A stretch of 38,012 nt of DNA from Alphaproteobacteria bacterium (GTDB lineage Bacteria > Pseudomonadota > Alphaproteobacteria > DSM-16000 > Inquilinaceae). Below the pieces are notes generated by a model. It did no database searches. It was not told the DNA's origin and saw only the letters and a program-made list of their open reading frames with translations. Of the stretch, positions 19,147 through 27,462 are shown in pieces. Each line of letters begins with the position of its first letter. Position 1 is the stretch's first letter. The position numbers and the translations under genes are program-made. The stretch covers positions 1 through 38,012 of the forward strand of contig JANQIX010000032.1 in NCBI GenBank assembly GCA_028281925.1, written 5' to 3'.

Positions 19147-19902
19147 ATGAGTGAGCAGTCGGCAGACACTTCCGGGACGGCACCTGCGCAGGCAATGCCC
19201 CCTTTCTACAAGAAGCCCGCGCTGTTGGATTCCAACCGGCATAGCAATCTCTCGCTGAAGGAAGCAAGCGGCTATCAATTCGCACGCGAAACGATGTCGA
19301 TCTTCACGAATGTGACGGAGTTCGCGGTCGCCGCCCGCCACTATCCCATCGTGTTTTCGACCGGTGACGCTGTCGCGCCCGTCGCCATCGTCGGTGTGCG
19401 TCAGGGACAGAACCTGTTCGTCAGTGAGGGCGGCGAGTGGCAGCGCGATTACTACGTGCCGGCCTATGTCCGCCGCTATCCCTTCATCCTTGTGGCCAGC
19501 GAAGACAAGTCCAAGCTCGGCCTCTGCGTCGACGAAGAGGCGGAGGCCCTGGTGGAGAGCGATGTGCGGCCGTTGTTCCGCAGCGGCAAGCGCACCGAAC
19601 TGGTGGAGCAGGCGCTGAATTTCTGCACCGCTTTCCATCGCGAAGCACAGGCCACGGAGGCCTTCTGCGCTGCCGTGAAGGAACAGGATCTGCTGGTCCC
19701 CAACCGCGCCGATGTCCGTCTGAAGTCCGGCGAGCGTTTGGGCGTCGGGGGCTTTCAGGTAATCGACGAGGCGAAGTTCAACGCGCTGAGCGATGAGGTC
19801 TATCTGGACTGGCGCAAGCGCGGTTGGATCGCCCCGATCCATTTCCATCTGATGTCGGCCAGCAACTGGGCTGGTCTGGTCAACCGCGTGACCGAGGCAT
19901 AG
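19147..19902 (+). CDS. SapC-family protein
   Basis: The product is 251 residues, close to the usual length of SapC-family (PF07277) proteins. The family is named for a Campylobacter S-layer-associated gene; its biochemical role is not established. Characteristic parts are PPFYKKPALLDSNRHSNLSL near the start, FSTGDAVAPVAIVGVRQGQN in the middle, and the end KRGWIAPIHFHLMSASNWAG. There is no signal peptide. The start ATG 19147 follows AAGGGAGCAGAG. It is six bases upstream of the next gene, with which it probably forms a transcription unit. Confidence 0.85.
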   Translation: MSEQSADTSGTAPAQAMPPFYKKPALLDSNRHSNLSLKEASGYQFARETMSIFTNVTEFAVAARHYPIVFSTGDAVAPVAIVGVRQGQNLFVSEGGEWQRDYYVPAYVRRYPFILVASEDKSKLGLCVDEEAEALVESDVRPLFRSGKRTELVEQALNFCTAFHREAQATEAFCAAVKEQDLLVPNRADVRLKSGERLGVGGFQVIDEAKFNALSDEVYLDWRKRGWIAPIHFHLMSASNWAGLVNRVTEA

Positions 19903-19907
19903 CGGCC

Positions 19908-20723
19908 ATGACAAAACAAATCGGGGACAGGATCGGGACGCACGTCGCCATTCTGATGGTCTGCGGCATGCTGCTGGGGTTCACCGGCGGTGTGGCGCAT
20001 GCGCAGGCGGCCGTCGACGAAGAGTCGGTGGCGCCGACGCTGCGAGACATTGTGGCCGGTGAAGAGCAGGAACAGACGCCGCCGGACGACGCAGAGGCGG
20101 CCGTCATCGACGGCTTCCGGTCGGCGAAGTTCGGCATGACGGATACAGAGGTTCTGCAGGCGATCCTCGATGATTTCGGCATTACCGATTCCGGCGTCGA
20201 TCGCGAGCGCAGCCCGCTGGAGCGGACGACGTCGCTGATCATCCGGACGGAGGATCTGCTGCCGGAGAGCGGCCCGGCTATCATCTATTACATCCTCGGG
20301 TATTCCAGCCAGGAACTCGTCCAGGTCAACATCCTCTGGGGTGCGCCGATCGTCGGCGAGGAGGATTTCGACCCGCAGACGCTGGTGGTGACCGCCAACG
20401 CCCTGCAGGCGTATTTCGCCGGCCAACGCTACGCGCCCGACACGGCGATCGCCAACCTGCCGCTGGAGGATGGCACCCTGATCGTGTTCACCGGCTCTGA
20501 CGAACAGGGCAGGCAGGTCACGCTCTCTCTGATCAGCCGACTGGTTCAGGCGGCGGAGGAGGGCGCCGAGGGCGAAGGAACGGAAGAGGCGAGTGGCGAG
20601 GAAGAGGCGAGCGGTGAGGGTGAGGTGGAAGAGGCGGTGCTGGTGCCGGCGCTGCTGCGCCTCTCCTACGTCGCCGATCCTGCCAATCCCGATATCTTCC
20701 GCGTCGAGCCGGGATCCTTCTAA
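19908..20723 (+). CDS. Exported protein of unknown function with an acidic low-complexity insert
   Basis: The product is 271 residues. It starts with a signal peptide (hydrophobic VAILMVCGMLLGFTGGVA, likely cleaved after AHA), so it should be periplasmic. The body has alpha/beta-looking sequence: FRSAKFGMTDTEVLQAILDD near 65-85 and IIYYILGYSSQELVQVNI near 125. Residues about 213-243 are a Glu/Gly-rich run (EEGAEGEGTEEASGEEEASG), and the chain then returns to ordinary sequence ending in FRVEPGSF. I do not recognise the family. ATG 19908 is six bases after the SapC-family stop, suggesting co-expression. Confidence 0.82.
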   Translation: MTKQIGDRIGTHVAILMVCGMLLGFTGGVAHAQAAVDEESVAPTLRDIVAGEEQEQTPPDDAEAAVIDGFRSAKFGMTDTEVLQAILDDFGITDSGVDRERSPLERTTSLIIRTEDLLPESGPAIIYYILGYSSQELVQVNILWGAPIVGEEDFDPQTLVVTANALQAYFAGQRYAPDTAIANLPLEDGTLIVFTGSDEQGRQVTLSLISRLVQAAEEGAEGEGTEEASGEEEASGEGEVEEAVLVPALLRLSYVADPANPDIFRVEPGSF

Positions 20724-20741
20724 GAGTTGCCCGTAGTCTTC

Positions 20742-20787
20742 GGAGCCCTGGCTTCGCTCGCGGCTGCGCCAGCGTTGTCCAGGGTCC
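20742..20787. terminator. Possible bidirectional terminator hairpin between convergent genes
   Basis: GGAGCCCTGG (20742-20751) can pair with CCAGGGTCC (20779-20787) with one bulged base, and the inner sequence can form an alternative CTGGC/GCCAG stem. It lies between a plus-strand stop at 20723 and a minus-strand stop at 20818. No T-tract follows on either side. Confidence 0.4.
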
Positions 20788-20802
20788 GAACGCCCGTTCT
20801 GA

Positions 20803-20820
20803 CCCCTACCCCTACCCCTA
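20803..20820. repeat. Three CCCCTA hexamers (G-quadruplex-capable on the minus strand)
   Basis: The plus strand has three perfect CCCCTA units. On the minus strand this reads as three GGGG runs separated by TA, starting right at the stop codon of the LapG-like gene, with a further GGG seven bases on (complement of 20794-20796 region). The units also give repeated TAG triplets after the stop. Confidence 0.7.
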
Positions 20821-21480
20821 GGGCGTATGCTGCCACCAATACTGTTCGTTGATCGTGAAATAGGGAACGTAGTGGCGGATCGCTGACGTGGGCACCACTT
20901 GGCCCAGTTGGTTGTCCAAGACCAATGACTGCCCTTCGTGCTCTATGATCAACACGGCGTGTATGAGGTTCAGGTTCGTGTCCTGCACCACGGCAACGCG
21001 CATGTCGTCGTTGTCGAAGCCAAGCAGCCTGAGCGACATGAACTTCGCGATGGCATAGTCCTCGCAATCCCCGCTGTTCTCGAAGAACTCATTTGGTGAC
21101 GCCCAGTAGTCCGGGATGCCGTAGTTCATAATGTCTTCGATGTACGGCGCGCTGTTCATCCTGCGGTGCACTTCCTCAATCTGTGTGCGAGGATCGAGGC
21201 CGCGCAGGCTGTCCAGGAAACCTGTCCATTGCTGGAGCATGCACCTGTCGGAGCCGGTCTGCTGGCAGGGCTGACGCAGCCGCTGCTGCTCTCCGGCATA
21301 GCGGGCGATCATCGTCGTCCATTTGGGGAAAGGCGAGAGATCCGACGAGCGGACCTCTGCAGCATTGAAGACCGACAGGCTGGCATGTCCGCTCGCAGGA
21401 TCGGCCAATGCTGTGAGACCGACAGCGGCACAGGCCGCGAGATATCGCATTGCTGGCAGTCGCTGCTTCAGTGTCCGCAC
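20818..21480 (-). CDS. LapG-like transglutaminase-like periplasmic cysteine protease (BTLCP family)
   Basis: The product is 220 residues with an N-terminal signal (hydrophobic YLAACAAVGLTALADPASG), so it should be periplasmic. It has the whole BTLCP (PF06035) core: YIEDIMNYGIPDYWASPNEF, then NSGDCEDYAIAKFMSLRLLG, IHAVLIIEHEG and LVLDNQ. The catalytic triad is Cys139, His174 and Asp189. Asp138 and Glu140 flank the cysteine, as do the calcium ligands of Pseudomonas LapG. LapG cleaves surface adhesins near a terminus and so releases biofilm cells. Two further cysteines (72, 80) may form a disulfide. It is divergent from a PAS/HD-GYP membrane protein and 7 kb from a two-partner-secretion adhesin. 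The substrate is not proven. The start could also be the ATG ten codons in. Confidence 0.88.
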   Translation of the reverse strand: MRTLKQRLPAMRYLAACAAVGLTALADPASGHASLSVFNAAEVRSSDLSPFPKWTTMIARYAGEQQRLRQPCQQTGSDRCMLQQWTGFLDSLRGLDPRTQIEEVHRRMNSAPYIEDIMNYGIPDYWASPNEFFENSGDCEDYAIAKFMSLRLLGFDNDDMRVAVVQDTNLNLIHAVLIIEHEGQSLVLDNQLGQVVPTSAIRHYVPYFTINEQYWWQHTP

Positions 21481-21551
21481 GATTCACCACACCTCACCTG
21501 CGTGCCCCGCGGAAATGCCGGGCCGGGAGCGCGGCCGATGGTGCCAGAGGG

Positions 21552-21558
21552 TGGTTAA
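21552..21558 (-). promoter_or_regulatory. TTAACCA site upstream of the LapG-like gene
   Basis: The minus strand carries TTAACCA about 70 bases upstream of the LapG-like start. The same heptamer occurs twice before the tpsA-like gene (28134 and 28162). TTAACCAT is a half-site of the alphaproteobacterial cell-cycle regulator CtrA; the match here is only seven bases, so the call is weak. Confidence 0.25.
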
Positions 21559-21632
21559 ACAAATCCCTGCTTTGCGATCACAATCACGTTGGAGACCAGA
21601 AGCGCATCAAAGTAACGTGAGTTCCGCGTCGA

Positions 21633-21646
21633 ATGCCATGTGGCAT
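21633..21646. promoter_or_regulatory. Palindrome in the divergent intergenic region
   Basis: ATGCCA and TGGCAT flank a two-base centre, a perfect dyad of the size bound by dimeric regulators. It lies in the 304-base space between the divergent LapG-like and PAS/HD-GYP-like genes and overlaps the -35 box of a candidate promoter for the latter. The regulator is unknown. Confidence 0.4.
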
Positions 21647-21672
21647 GACTGCGAGTTTAGAATTCATACATT
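21645..21672 (+). promoter_or_regulatory. Possible promoter of the PAS/HD-GYP-like gene
   Basis: ATGACT (21645-21650) and TACATT (21667-21672) are spaced by 16 bases, each four of six to the sigma-70 consensus. The start site would be near 21679, leaving a leader of about 105 bases that contains a CGGCGC/GCGCCG hairpin. Weak by sequence alone. Confidence 0.28.
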
Positions 21673-21784
21673 CATGGTCTCATAGGGTCGGTCTTCGCAA
21701 AACCGCTGCGCCGGCGGTTGTAGTGCCGTTAGACTTGGCAAGACGGCGCGCCTCGGCGCCGACAGCCCGCAAAGAGGTGCCGCA

Positions 21785-23878
21785 ATGTCGATCCTGCTTC
21801 AGGCCGAGCCGCCGGAGATGAGCCGCGGGCCGCGAATCGGCCTCGGTGTGACGATCGGGATCGTCATTATCTTCGCGGTGATCGCTGCCTGGCTGGTCAC
21901 CGCCTTCATTGAAGACGAATGGGAAGGCGATCTTTTGGCATGGCAGGTCCGGCTGGGGATCGTCGCCGACAGCCGCATCGCAGCCGTGGACGGCTGGGTG
22001 GACGCGCAGCTCGACGCGATGGACGGTCTTGCGGAAAATCCGGGTCTGCGGCTCTACCTGACGCAGGTGGCCGCCGCCGGCGGAGAGCCACCCGAAACGC
22101 CGGAAGCGGCTGCGCAGGTTACGTTTCTGCGCAACCTGATGGTTGTCGTTGCAGACCGGTTCGGGTTTTCCGCACCGCCCACCGGCCCCGACGTGCGGGC
22201 CAATGTGGGCCGCATCGGCATCGCGGGCATCGCGTTGACGGATCTGAATGGGCGGGTTCTCGTTGCCACGCAGACCATGCCGGAGGTCACCGGCGATCTG
22301 CTCGCCTTTGTCGTATCCGCCGAACGTGGCGGCCGGGCGGTGCTCGACCTCTACCGGGATGGCGACGGCCAGGTTGTGATGGGATTTGCCGCCCCGGTCT
22401 TCCCGGTTCAGGGCGAGCCCGTCGCCGATCAGCAACTTGGCTGGATCTTTGGCGTCAAGCCCGTGGCGGACGAGTTGTTCGGCCTCTTGGAGCAGCCCGG
22501 CGCCGTGGAGCAGACCGCGGAGGCGGTGCTGGTGCGCGAAGCGGGCGGCGTGATCACCTATCTTTCCCCATTGCTGGACGGTGCTGAGGCGCTGGAGCGC
22601 AGCCTGACCGGCGATACGGCCAACCTTGCCGCGCAGTTCGCCATTGAGACGCCGGGTGGCTTTGCTGAGCGGACCGACTATCGCGGCGAGGCTGTGCTGG
22701 TGGTGTCGCGATCCCTCGATGAGCCAACCGGATGGACCCTGCTCTACAAGGTCGATCGAAGTGAAGCCCTGGCCGATGCCGAAGCACGGCAGAGCCGCTT
22801 GGTCGTCGTCTTCGTGCTGGTGATCGGGCTGGTGGTTCTCGCCATCGCCGGGGTCTGGTTCTACGGAACGTCGCGGCGGGCCCGCCGTTCGGCCGACCGG
22901 TTCCGGGAGATTGCGGAGCAGCTCGATCGCAATGAACGGTTCCTCAGGCTGGTCACCGACAGTCAGCCCAACGTGATCTTCATCACCGACGCCGACAGCC
23001 GGGTGCGGTTCGCCAATCGCCAACTCGGCGAAGCGACCGGCGTGGCGCAGGAGGATATTGCCGGCAAGCCGCTGGCCAACGCCATCGGCCCCCATCTCGC
23101 CGGCCAGTACGAGGCGCTGAGCCGCCAGGCGCTTCAGGAGCGCGCAACGGTGTCGGAAACGGTCCGTGACGAGACGAAGAGCGGCATCCGTGTGACGCGC
23201 AGCAGCCATGTGCCGCTGCCCGACGACAGCGACCTCGCCGGGGCGGTGCTGATCGTTGAGGAAGACCTGACGCGGATGGTGATGGAGCGTGAACGCCGCG
23301 AGCAGGTGCTGCGCGACATCGTCGACACCCTGGTCACTGTCGTGGACAAGCGTGACCCCCATTCGGCCGACCATTCGCGGCGGGTGTCGCGTCTGGCCGG
23401 GACCGTCGCTGGCGAGATGGGTTTGGCGCCGACGATGGCCGAGACGACCGAAACGGCGGCGCAATTGATGAACCTCGGCAAGATCCTGGTGCCGATCGAA
23501 GTGCTGACCAAGCCCGGGCAGTTGACCGATGCGGAACGCACGCAGGTGCGCGACAGCATTCACACAAGCGCAGAGCTGATAAAGGCCATCGCCTTCGATG
23601 GCCCCGTGCACGAGACCCTTTGCCAGGTTCAGGAAAAGGTCGACGGAACGGGCTGGCCGTCCGGTCTTGCCGGCGACGGCATTGTCCTGCCCGCGCGGAT
23701 CATCGCGGTCGTCAACAGCTTTGTCGCCATGGTGAGCCCGCGCGCCCACCGCGACAGCCTGAGCATCGAGGACGCCTTGGATGCCCTCTCACAACAGGCG
23801 GGCAAGGCGTTCGATCGCAACGTAATCGCCGCGCTGATCCACTACCTCAACAACAAGCAGGGCCGCGATACGCTTTGA
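21785..23878 (+). CDS. Membrane sensor: periplasmic domain, PAS domain, degenerate HD-GYP domain
   Basis: The product is 697 residues. TM1 spans about 19-41 and TM2 about 339-361, enclosing a ~300-residue periplasmic domain that I cannot assign. A PAS domain (about 383-495) contains NVIFITDADSRVRFANRQLG. The C-terminal ~180 residues (from about 511) follow the HD-GYP pattern: ADHSRRVSRLAG keeps the first histidine (530), but the HD pair is Met562-Asn563 (MNLGKILVP), the HH before the GYP motif is Val615-Gln616, GYP itself reads GWP (623-625), and the later D..DA is replaced by NSFVAM. Phosphodiesterase activity is therefore unlikely; ligand binding or pure signalling is possible. It is divergent from the LapG-like protease gene, an arrangement that recalls LapD-LapG control, although the domain type differs. 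Confidence 0.88.
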   Translation: MSILLQAEPPEMSRGPRIGLGVTIGIVIIFAVIAAWLVTAFIEDEWEGDLLAWQVRLGIVADSRIAAVDGWVDAQLDAMDGLAENPGLRLYLTQVAAAGGEPPETPEAAAQVTFLRNLMVVVADRFGFSAPPTGPDVRANVGRIGIAGIALTDLNGRVLVATQTMPEVTGDLLAFVVSAERGGRAVLDLYRDGDGQVVMGFAAPVFPVQGEPVADQQLGWIFGVKPVADELFGLLEQPGAVEQTAEAVLVREAGGVITYLSPLLDGAEALERSLTGDTANLAAQFAIETPGGFAERTDYRGEAVLVVSRSLDEPTGWTLLYKVDRSEALADAEARQSRLVVVFVLVIGLVVLAIAGVWFYGTSRRARRSADRFREIAEQLDRNERFLRLVTDSQPNVIFITDADSRVRFANRQLGEATGVAQEDIAGKPLANAIGPHLAGQYEALSRQALQERATVSETVRDETKSGIRVTRSSHVPLPDDSDLAGAVLIVEEDLTRMVMERERREQVLRDIVDTLVTVVDKRDPHSADHSRRVSRLAGTVAGEMGLAPTMAETTETAAQLMNLGKILVPIEVLTKPGQLTDAERTQVRDSIHTSAELIKAIAFDGPVHETLCQVQEKVDGTGWPSGLAGDGIVLPARIIAVVNSFVAMVSPRAHRDSLSIEDALDALSQQAGKAFDRNVIAALIHYLNNKQGRDTL

Positions 23879-23919
23879 GGCCCGAAGGCCCAAGGGGCAG
23901 CCTCGGCCAGCCGGAAAAA

Positions 23920-25107
23920 TCAACCCGCTCCGGTGACCGCGTTGGCCAGCGCATCTTCCAGGACGCGCATCAGGCCTGCCGAAATGGCCCCGTTGGATCT
24001 GAGACCGATCGTCTCGCGGAAGGCGCGCACCGCGGCCGCGGTACGAGGGCCGTAGACGCCGTCGACGGGACCAGGATCGAAGCCGAGATCCGTCAGGCCC
24101 TGCTGCGCTCGGGCCACGAGATCGGAGGGCGTGGGCGCCAGTACCGCGTAGCCGCCCGCATAGGCAGCGATCAGCCGCGTCTCGGAGAGACGCGCAAGGG
24201 ATGCCTGGCGCGTGCCGCCACAGACAACATCGACATAGCTGATATCCGCCGATGCGTCGGGTTCAAACGACAGCAGTGGGCCAGCCGCACCCGTCGATGC
24301 ATGGAAAACCATGTCGCCCGTCGTGGTTCCGGAAATGAATACCGGGCGTCCGCAGACGCCGCGGCCGAGCCGGAAGGCGTTCGGCCCCAGACGCAGCCGC
24401 GCGCCGATGAGTGCGTCCAGCTGGTCGCCGTAGCGGGCCCACGCCAGCCGGTCCGGCGACGATGCGAAGTCGACCACTTGCCAGGATCCGGCGAATGGCG
24501 GTTCCTGGACTGTGGTCCGGCTGAGAGAGTCGAGATACCCCGCGGCCGTCTGGTTGCCTGCCAGCGAGGCCTCATAGAACCAGCGCAAGGCCTCTTCCTC
24601 GTCGGCCTCCACGCTGGTGCCTTGGGCGTAGAGGACCCCGAGGTTGAGCATCGCCTGGGCAACGCCGCGGTCTGCGGCCTGCTGATAGAGAGCGATGGCC
24701 CGGTCGACGTCCTGCTCAACCCCGTCGCCGGCTTCGTAGAGAACGCCCAGATTGAACTGGGCGAATGCATCCGCACCCGGCGGCTCCGCTGCTTCCATCC
24801 AAAGCTCGACGGCCTGTTCCACATCTGGCTCCACGCCCAGGCCCTGCCGGTGCATGACGCCGAGCAGGAAGAGCGCACGCTTGTCGCCGGCTTCCGCCGC
24901 CGGTTCGAGCTCGATCAGCGCCGTGTCGTAGTCTTCGGCCTGAAATGCCTGATATCCCTCAAGAAAGTCTGCACGGCTCTCTGTATGGGCGAACAGCAAG
25001 GCGCCCGCGGCCACTGCCGCCAGGGCCGCGCGGCGCAGATGCCAGCGGCCGAGACGGCAGGCGGTTCCGTTGCGAAGGTCAGGTGTCAATCCGCTTCCCC
25101 CAGGCAT
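23920..25107 (-). CDS. Exported Sel1-repeat protein with C-terminal peptidoglycan-binding domain
   Basis: The product is 395 residues. A basic start and a hydrophobic stretch (RRAALAAVAAGALLFAHT, about 25-42) indicate export. Residues about 48-195 hold Sel1-like repeats, for example ALFLLGVMHRQGLGVEPDVE, FNLGVLYEAGDGVEQDVDRA and LNLGVLYAQGTSVEADEEEA. A middle region (about 205-325) has no recognised domain. Residues about 330-390 are a peptidoglycan-binding-1-like domain: AQQGLTDLGFDPGPVDGVYG then PRTAAAVRAFRE. Such proteins often act as scaffolds in the envelope. It is convergent with the PAS/HD-GYP-like gene, 41 bases apart. The start could be shorter, nearer the hydrophobic stretch. Confidence 0.83.
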   Translation of the reverse strand: MPGGSGLTPDLRNGTACRLGRWHLRRAALAAVAAGALLFAHTESRADFLEGYQAFQAEDYDTALIELEPAAEAGDKRALFLLGVMHRQGLGVEPDVEQAVELWMEAAEPPGADAFAQFNLGVLYEAGDGVEQDVDRAIALYQQAADRGVAQAMLNLGVLYAQGTSVEADEEEALRWFYEASLAGNQTAAGYLDSLSRTTVQEPPFAGSWQVVDFASSPDRLAWARYGDQLDALIGARLRLGPNAFRLGRGVCGRPVFISGTTTGDMVFHASTGAAGPLLSFEPDASADISYVDVVCGGTRQASLARLSETRLIAAYAGGYAVLAPTPSDLVARAQQGLTDLGFDPGPVDGVYGPRTAAAVRAFRETIGLRSNGAISAGLMRVLEDALANAVTGAG

Positions 25108-25668
25108 CGCATCCCGCTCCCGACGTCCGGCGCGCTCCCGCTGACCGACCGGCGCAACCCAGTGTCGGACCGCATACTACCCAGGATCGGCTTTCGCCAT
25201 CACCCTGACACGGCCGAGCGCCGCCAAGCGTTTCCGCCGGCTCCGGACAGTCCCGGAATTCGAGGTTTTTTGCCTGTCCTCTTGACAAATGCTAGGGAAA
25301 ACGACAACCAAGCCTTGAAGTGCGTTCGGTAACGAATGGCAGCATCGCTGGTGTGGCGGGGTGCCGCAGTCCCGGTCAGGCGGTCGTGGGGACGATCTGC
25401 CGGACGGACACGCGACAGGCCCATGATGCCCGTCAACGGTGTCATAGTTGGGGGCAATCTCAGGAGCTGCAGCGGTCGTTGCAGCGCCACCGAAAGAAAG
25501 AGTGGGGTGCCCGTAGATCTTAGGATTTGCGTGGTAGTTTGGGGTGGATCAAGGCGGTAAAGAGTACGGTTGGTCGATGATCCTCGTCTGTTACATTAAC
25601 TCCTGGCCGCGATGCGGCAAAAGGGGCATACTACCGGCGCTGGTGGCGCATCTGTCAGGGCAAGCACC
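25108..25668. other. Intergenic region between the Sel1-repeat gene and tpsB-like gene
   Basis: No gene is supported. A TTGACA at 25282-25287 lacks a -10 box at the right spacing. A short hairpin (TCCGG/CCGGA at 25242-25257) followed seven bases later by six T residues (25265-25270 region) is terminator-like on the plus strand but has no plus-strand gene upstream. TTGGTC (25570-25575) and TACATT (25592-25597), 16 bases apart, form a weak promoter candidate for the tpsB-like gene. Confidence 0.5.
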
Positions 25669-27435
25669 ATGAACCTCTTCTCTCAGCTTCAGCAGAACGC
25701 CTACACTGGCCGAAGAGGGCGTCCGTCGCTCTCATTGCGTCCGCGTTGGCTTCTAAAAGCCTTCGCCACCCTTCCTATCATTTTAGGGGTGATTGCGGCG
25801 GAATCATGGCCCGCCCAGGCTCAGGTGCTGCCGGGCGCGGTCGAACCGGGCCGGATCGAGCAGGACTTCCAGCCGGGCCGGGAGCCGCGGGCGGAGCCGC
25901 GGGATGAGGAAGGCGCGCCGGAGATTGAGGCGCCGGACGGTGCGGAGGATGTGCGGTTCGTTCTGCAGCGGATCGAGGTCGTCGATTCGACGGTCTACTT
26001 CAACAGCGAGTTCCGCTTCCTCTATGAGGATCTGATCGGGCAGGAAGTCACGCTGGTCGACATCTATGACGTCGCCGACGGCGCGACCGCGCTCTACCGG
26101 GGCGACGGCTACATTCTGTCGCTGGTTGTCGTGCCGCCGCAGGAAATTACGGATGGCGTGGTCGAGCTTCGCGCCATTGAAGGATTTGTCGATCAGGTCC
26201 AGGTGGAGGGCGAGATCCCTGGCTCCAAAGAATATCTGGAGCGGATCGGCCGCCAGATCAGCGAGAACATGCCGCTGAACACCCGGGATCTTGAGCGCTA
26301 CCTTCTGCTGATCGGCGATCTGCCGGGTATCGATGCCCGCGGCGTGCTGGCGCCGTCTGAGACGGTACCGGGCGCGTCCGACCTGACCATCGTGGTCGAG
26401 CATGATCCCGTGGACGGGTTCGGAACGGCGGACAATCGCGGATCGCGCTTCATCGGCCCCTATCTCTTCAGCGTCGGCGTCATCGAGAACTCCAATCTCG
26501 GCTTCTATGAGAGCTTCGGGATCCAAGCGTCTACCGCGGCGGAGACCGAGGAACTGCGGTTCGGCCGGGTCACAGCGTCGGTCCCGGTGGGGATCGAGGG
26601 GACGGCTTTCGACTTCTCGGCATCCTTCTCAGAGAGCGTTCCCGGGTTCACGCTCGAGCCGTTCGATCTGGATACGTCGAGCTTCACCTGGGACGTGGGC
26701 GTTTCGCATCCGGTCATCCGGACGCGCGAAGAGAACCTGCAGGTCGGCCTGACCTTCACGTGGCGCGACACGCGCACGAACTTCAACGACAATGTGCTGA
26801 GCGATGACGAGATCCGCTCGCTCAGGGCTTTCGCGGCTTACGACTTCGTCGACGACTGGCTGGGCGTTAACCTTATCGAGGCCAGCGTCACCTTCGGCCT
26901 GCCGCTGTTCGGATCGAGCGATCAGGGCGAGGCCGACCTGTCGCGGCCCGAAGCCTCGGGCGAATTCGCCAAGTTCAATGCTACGCTGACCCGTCTGCAA
27001 CGGATCATACCGGGCTTGGCCGTGCTGGCTTCGGCAACCGGTCAGCTCAGCACCCGGGCTCTGCTGGCGAGTGAGGAGTTCGGGTTCGGCGGCGTCAATT
27101 TCGGCCGCGGCTTCGATCCGTCGGAAATCACCGGTGAGCATGGCGTTGCCACGAAGCTGGAGCTGCAATACGGCGAGGCTCTGGAGAACGACATCCTCAA
27201 CAGCTATCAGGTCTACACCTTCTTCGACGCGGGCTTCGTGTGGAACGACGACGCGCCGACGGATGCGGCCGAGGACAACCGGGCCTCTGCAGGCATCGGC
27301 GTGCGGGCCAATGTGGTGGACGCCGTGTCGCTGAACCTTGAGCTGGCAGGCCAAGTACTGGGCGGGTCGGCCTCGAACGACGACCCATCGGACCGCGACG
27401 TTCGCGTGCTGTTCGGCTTCGTCGCCCGCTTCTGA
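25669..27435 (+). CDS. Two-partner secretion outer-membrane transporter (TpsB, FhaC/ShlB/CdrB type)
   Basis: The product is 588 residues from ATG 25669 (a 5' extension to ATG 25612 is possible). It has a basic n-region and a hydrophobic stretch (LLKAFATLPIILGVIAA) with likely cleavage after AQA. A POTRA_2-type domain follows from about residue 97: FVLQRIEVVDSTVYFNSEF, YRGDGYILSLVVVPPQEI, then VVELRAIEGFVDQVQVEGEI. The C-terminal half is a ShlB-like barrel; the conserved lid-loop motif appears as NFGRGFDPSEITGEHG near 477-492. It should sit in the outer membrane and export one large TpsA partner, most likely the protein encoded 0.9 kb downstream in the same direction. Confidence 0.92.
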   Translation: MNLFSQLQQNAYTGRRGRPSLSLRPRWLLKAFATLPIILGVIAAESWPAQAQVLPGAVEPGRIEQDFQPGREPRAEPRDEEGAPEIEAPDGAEDVRFVLQRIEVVDSTVYFNSEFRFLYEDLIGQEVTLVDIYDVADGATALYRGDGYILSLVVVPPQEITDGVVELRAIEGFVDQVQVEGEIPGSKEYLERIGRQISENMPLNTRDLERYLLLIGDLPGIDARGVLAPSETVPGASDLTIVVEHDPVDGFGTADNRGSRFIGPYLFSVGVIENSNLGFYESFGIQASTAAETEELRFGRVTASVPVGIEGTAFDFSASFSESVPGFTLEPFDLDTSSFTWDVGVSHPVIRTREENLQVGLTFTWRDTRTNFNDNVLSDDEIRSLRAFAAYDFVDDWLGVNLIEASVTFGLPLFGSSDQGEADLSRPEASGEFAKFNATLTRLQRIIPGLAVLASATGQLSTRALLASEEFGFGGVNFGRGFDPSEITGEHGVATKLELQYGEALENDILNSYQVYTFFDAGFVWNDDAPTDAAEDNRASAGIGVRANVVDAVSLNLELAGQVLGGSASNDDPSDRDVRVLFGFVARF

Positions 27436-27441
27436 CCCTGA

Positions 27442-27462
27442 GGCCGCGGCTGCGGAGCGGCC
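27442..27462 (+). terminator. Possible hairpin terminator after the tpsB-like gene
   Basis: GGCCGC (27442-27447) and GCGGCC (27457-27462) form a 6-bp stem with a nine-base loop just after the stop at 27435. There is no T-tract, so it may only weaken readthrough to the tpsA-like gene. Confidence 0.3.

Noticed and set aside
20803..20820. Telomere-like CCCCTA repeats as a linear replicon end
   Set aside because: Only three units, in the interior of a normal gene neighbourhood; far too short and in the wrong place for a chromosome end.
21680..23749. 689-codon open frame on the minus strand
   Set aside because: It is fully antisense to the PAS/HD-GYP-like gene, whose plus-strand product has recognisable domains and membrane segments.
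25282..25287. Perfect TTGACA in the tpsB upstream region
   Set aside because: No TATAAT-like hexamer lies 15-19 bases downstream, and it is nearly 390 bases before the gene.
23620..25332. 570-codon open frame on the plus strand
   Set aside because: It is antisense to the Sel1-repeat/peptidoglycan-binding gene; its product is low-quality and lacks any motif.
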